Below, one piece after another: positions 6,711 through 7,552 of a stretch of 7,552 nucleotides of DNA. Made by a program: the position numbers and the translations under genes. Source of the stretch: Patescibacteria group bacterium (GTDB lineage: Bacteria; Patescibacteriota; Gracilibacteria; BD1-5; UBA2023); the NCBI GenBank assembly GCA_030836665.1, contig JAUPLX010000022.1, forward strand, positions 1-7,552, given 5' to 3'. The notes under the pieces were generated by a model, which saw only the letters and a program-made list of their open reading frames with translations, was not told the origin of the DNA and made no database searches. Each line of letters starts with the position of its first letter. Position 1 is the first letter of the stretch.

Positions 6711-6770
6711 GGAAGCGGATACACCGCTTCCACCGGAACGAATTTTTCCGGGCAAGCGGCATGTCCGCTT
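6711..6770 (+). repeat. Three tandem hairpins, first and third with the same stem
   Basis: H1: GGAAGCGG (6711-6718), loop ATACA, CCGCTTCC (6724-6731). H2: CCGGAA (6733-6738), 7-base loop, TTCCGG (6746-6751). H3: AAGCGG (6754-6759), loop CATGT, CCGCTT (6765-6770). The arms of H1 and H3 are interchangeable, so the left arm of H1 could also pair with the right arm of H3 and enclose H2. Confidence 0.75.
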
Positions 6771-6944
6771 CCAAAAAGAACAAAAAGACAAAGGGAAAAG
6801 TGAAGATGTCCCTCAAATAAATCTACCGAAGTTTGGCGAGTCGGTTCAATCGAACCGTCCCATTGACACGGGAACCACCTCCACCAGTACGTCGCACCAA
6901 CGGCACCTAGCGTGACCTTCGCTGACTACTGGGGACCATACGAT

Positions 6945-6982
6945 AACTCCAGCCTCCGTTACCCAACGCGCTGGGGTTTTTT
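6945..6982 (+). terminator. Strong + strand terminator at the end of the candidate RNA
   Basis: A 9-bp stem (6945-6953 with 6970-6978, one T-G wobble) continues through a small asymmetric bulge into a 4-bp inner stem CGTT/AACG with loop ACCC, and runs into a T tract up to 6982. The T tract is on the + strand, so it does not serve the minus-strand HD gene whose stop is at 7019. Confidence 0.8.
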
Positions 6983-7018
6983 CATGCCTAAAAACCGAAC
7001 CCGGGCGAGTCCGCCACT

Positions 7019-7552
7019 TTATGGAACGATGCGTTTGACCGCGGTACTGCTTCGAAGTTTCGCGGAATCGACCGCCAAAAACCCCTTCAGTCGGTCGATT
7101 TCCATCCGGAGCGTTTCATGGATTCGCGGATCCAACCGTTCCGCCATCGGAAGGTAGTGTTCTTCGGTTTCGTCTATCACTTTCTTCAGCGCCTTGGCGT
7201 CGGGCTTCGACGGGTCGTTCTTATCCGGTTTCGGGGTCAGGAGATTGTGGTACCGGTCCGCGAGTTTCACGTAGAGTACCGCGATGAAGAGCCGGTTCGA
7301 GAGAATGGATTCGAAGCGGGCGAAATACTCCTCGTCCGCCCGGTCTTTCATAAGGGCGTTCCAGATTTTCGGAGGCTGTGCCAGAGGCGACCACCAAAGA
7401 AACGAAGGCGCGAGGGAGGAAGCGTCGTTCACCGCGTTTTCGATCAGGAGAAACGGACGCTCCCAGCCATGGAGGTAGGATTCTTTCCGCTTTTTCGAAA
7501 GCAGTTCGACCGCTTCGACGATGGACTCGGCGAAAGATTTCATGAAGGCAAT
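7019..7552 (-). CDS. RelA/SpoT-type HD domain protein, C-terminal part (5' truncated), no synthetase domain
   Basis: The minus-strand frame is open from the right edge to TAA 7021-7019 (177 residues in the window). AVLYVKLADRYHNLL matches the RelA/SpoT HD-domain motif (I/V)KLADRLHN, whose Asp is a manganese ligand in the hydrolase site. ETEEHYLPMAERL matches the following helix (usually ETLE.YAPLA.RL), and FAESIVEAVELLSKKR matches the segment before it. The HD histidines would lie upstream, outside the window, so ATG 7543 is probably internal. The protein stops soon after the HD domain with no synthetase, TGS or ACT part, so it resembles a small alarmone hydrolase, degrading (p)ppGpp, in the cytosol. 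The stretch between the two motifs is longer than I expect for the family (Trp- and Pro-containing, about residues 24-85 counted from the internal ATG). Other HD nucleotide hydrolases remain possible. Confidence 0.75.
   Translation of the reverse strand: MAFMKSFAESIVEAVELLSKKRKESYLHGWERPFLLIENAVNDASSLAPSFLWWSPLAQPPKIWNALMKDRADEEYFARFESILSNRLFIAVLYVKLADRYHNLLTPKPDKNDPSKPDAKALKKVIDETEEHYLPMAERLDPRIHETLRMEIDRLKGFLAVDSAKLRSSTAVKRIVP

Larger units (their letters stand above)
6546..6982 (+). ncRNA. Candidate structured non-coding RNA, family not recognised
   Basis: No credible protein is seen, but the stretch is dense in secondary structure and ends in a strong + strand terminator with no gene upstream to need it. 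Elements in order: a long-range pair TCCGGG 6581-6586 with CCCGGA 6627-6632; three tandem hairpins at 6711-6731, 6733-6751 and 6754-6770; an A-rich single-stranded linker 6771-6812; CGGTTC-AATC-GAACCG at 6842-6857; a 12-bp stem with two bulges (6880-6893 with 6924-6935) enclosing AGCG/CGCT (6909-6923); then the terminator. The 5' end is a guess from TAATAT at 6534-6539. It lacks the signatures I know for tmRNA, RNase P RNA, SRP RNA and tRNA. It could also be an untranslated remnant; transcription is not shown by sequence alone. Confidence 0.4.

Noticed and set aside
6761..6820. Small lysine-rich peptide MSASKKNKKTKGKVKMSLK
   Set aside because: Only 19 codons, no ribosome site, and it follows directly from an A-rich linker between predicted RNA hairpins; composition alone explains it.
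6842..6888. Possible T-arm and CCA end of a tRNA or tmRNA (GGTTCAATC ... CTCCACCA)
   Set aside because: The loop and stem lengths do not fit a T-arm, there is no matching acceptor strand upstream and no tmRNA 5' signature.
6863..6893. TTGACA as a + strand promoter -35 box
   Set aside because: The nearest -10-like TACGTC is 19 bases away, and the box lies in the loop of a small RNA hairpin.
6537..7157. A + strand frame open for about 206 codons when UGA is sense
   Set aside because: It crosses the strong terminator at 6945-6982, its end lies antisense to the HD gene, it has no good start or ribosome site, and its sequence is low in structure-like patterns and matches no family I know.

Overview
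The window reads sensibly only if UGA is decoded as glycine. Six protein genes carry in-frame UGA codons, eight to nine in total. At the diagnostic sites glycine is the residue expected: next to the Walker A lysine of a VirB4 ATPase, in the VGTPV motif of an M23 peptidase, and in VGIGT stalk motifs of surface proteins. Tryptophan is encoded by UGG throughout, so UGA=Trp is unlikely. This is genetic code 25, known from Absconditabacteria (SR1) and Gracilibacteria of the Candidate Phyla Radiation, so the source is most likely an uncultured member of that group. Coding GC looks above 50 percent by eye (55 and 63 percent in two 60-base lines counted), which seems high for those lineages.

Layout, left to right. 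Positions 1-2336 (+): the tail of a SpoIIE/RsbU-type PP2C phosphatase, then a full VirB4/TraC-type secretion or conjugation ATPase split in standard code by one UGA in its P-loop, closed by a terminator. Positions 2393-2961 (+): a promoter, a Shine-Dalgarno site and a small integral membrane protein; its UGA is followed at once by a UUCG-loop terminator, leaving its true C-terminus open. Positions 3006-3593 (+): a short RBBP9/YdeN-like serine hydrolase. Positions 3569-4963 (+): a promoter and two tandem exported surface proteins with the same N-terminal plan (export signal, GSGL..W linker, VGIGT..P stalk) but unrelated C-terminal heads, one with eight cysteines and one with none. A 16-bp perfect inverted repeat separates them from a convergent gene. 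Positions 5007-6200 (-): an exported M23 metallopeptidase. Positions 6201-7018: more than 800 bases with no convincing gene, an AT-rich first half and then a hairpin-rich stretch ending in a strong + strand terminator, read here as a candidate structured non-coding RNA. Positions 7019-7552 (-): the C-terminal part of a RelA/SpoT-type HD protein that runs off the right edge.

Functionally the window is weighted to the cell surface: secretion ATPase, modular surface proteins, peptidoglycan peptidase and a membrane protein, flanked by two signalling enzymes (PP2C phosphatase and alarmone hydrolase-like HD protein). That suits an episymbiotic or host-attached small cell, but the lifestyle is inference. 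The items most worth following up are the recoding, the UGA/terminator conflict at 2878, the head-swapped surface protein pair and the candidate RNA at about 6546-6982.
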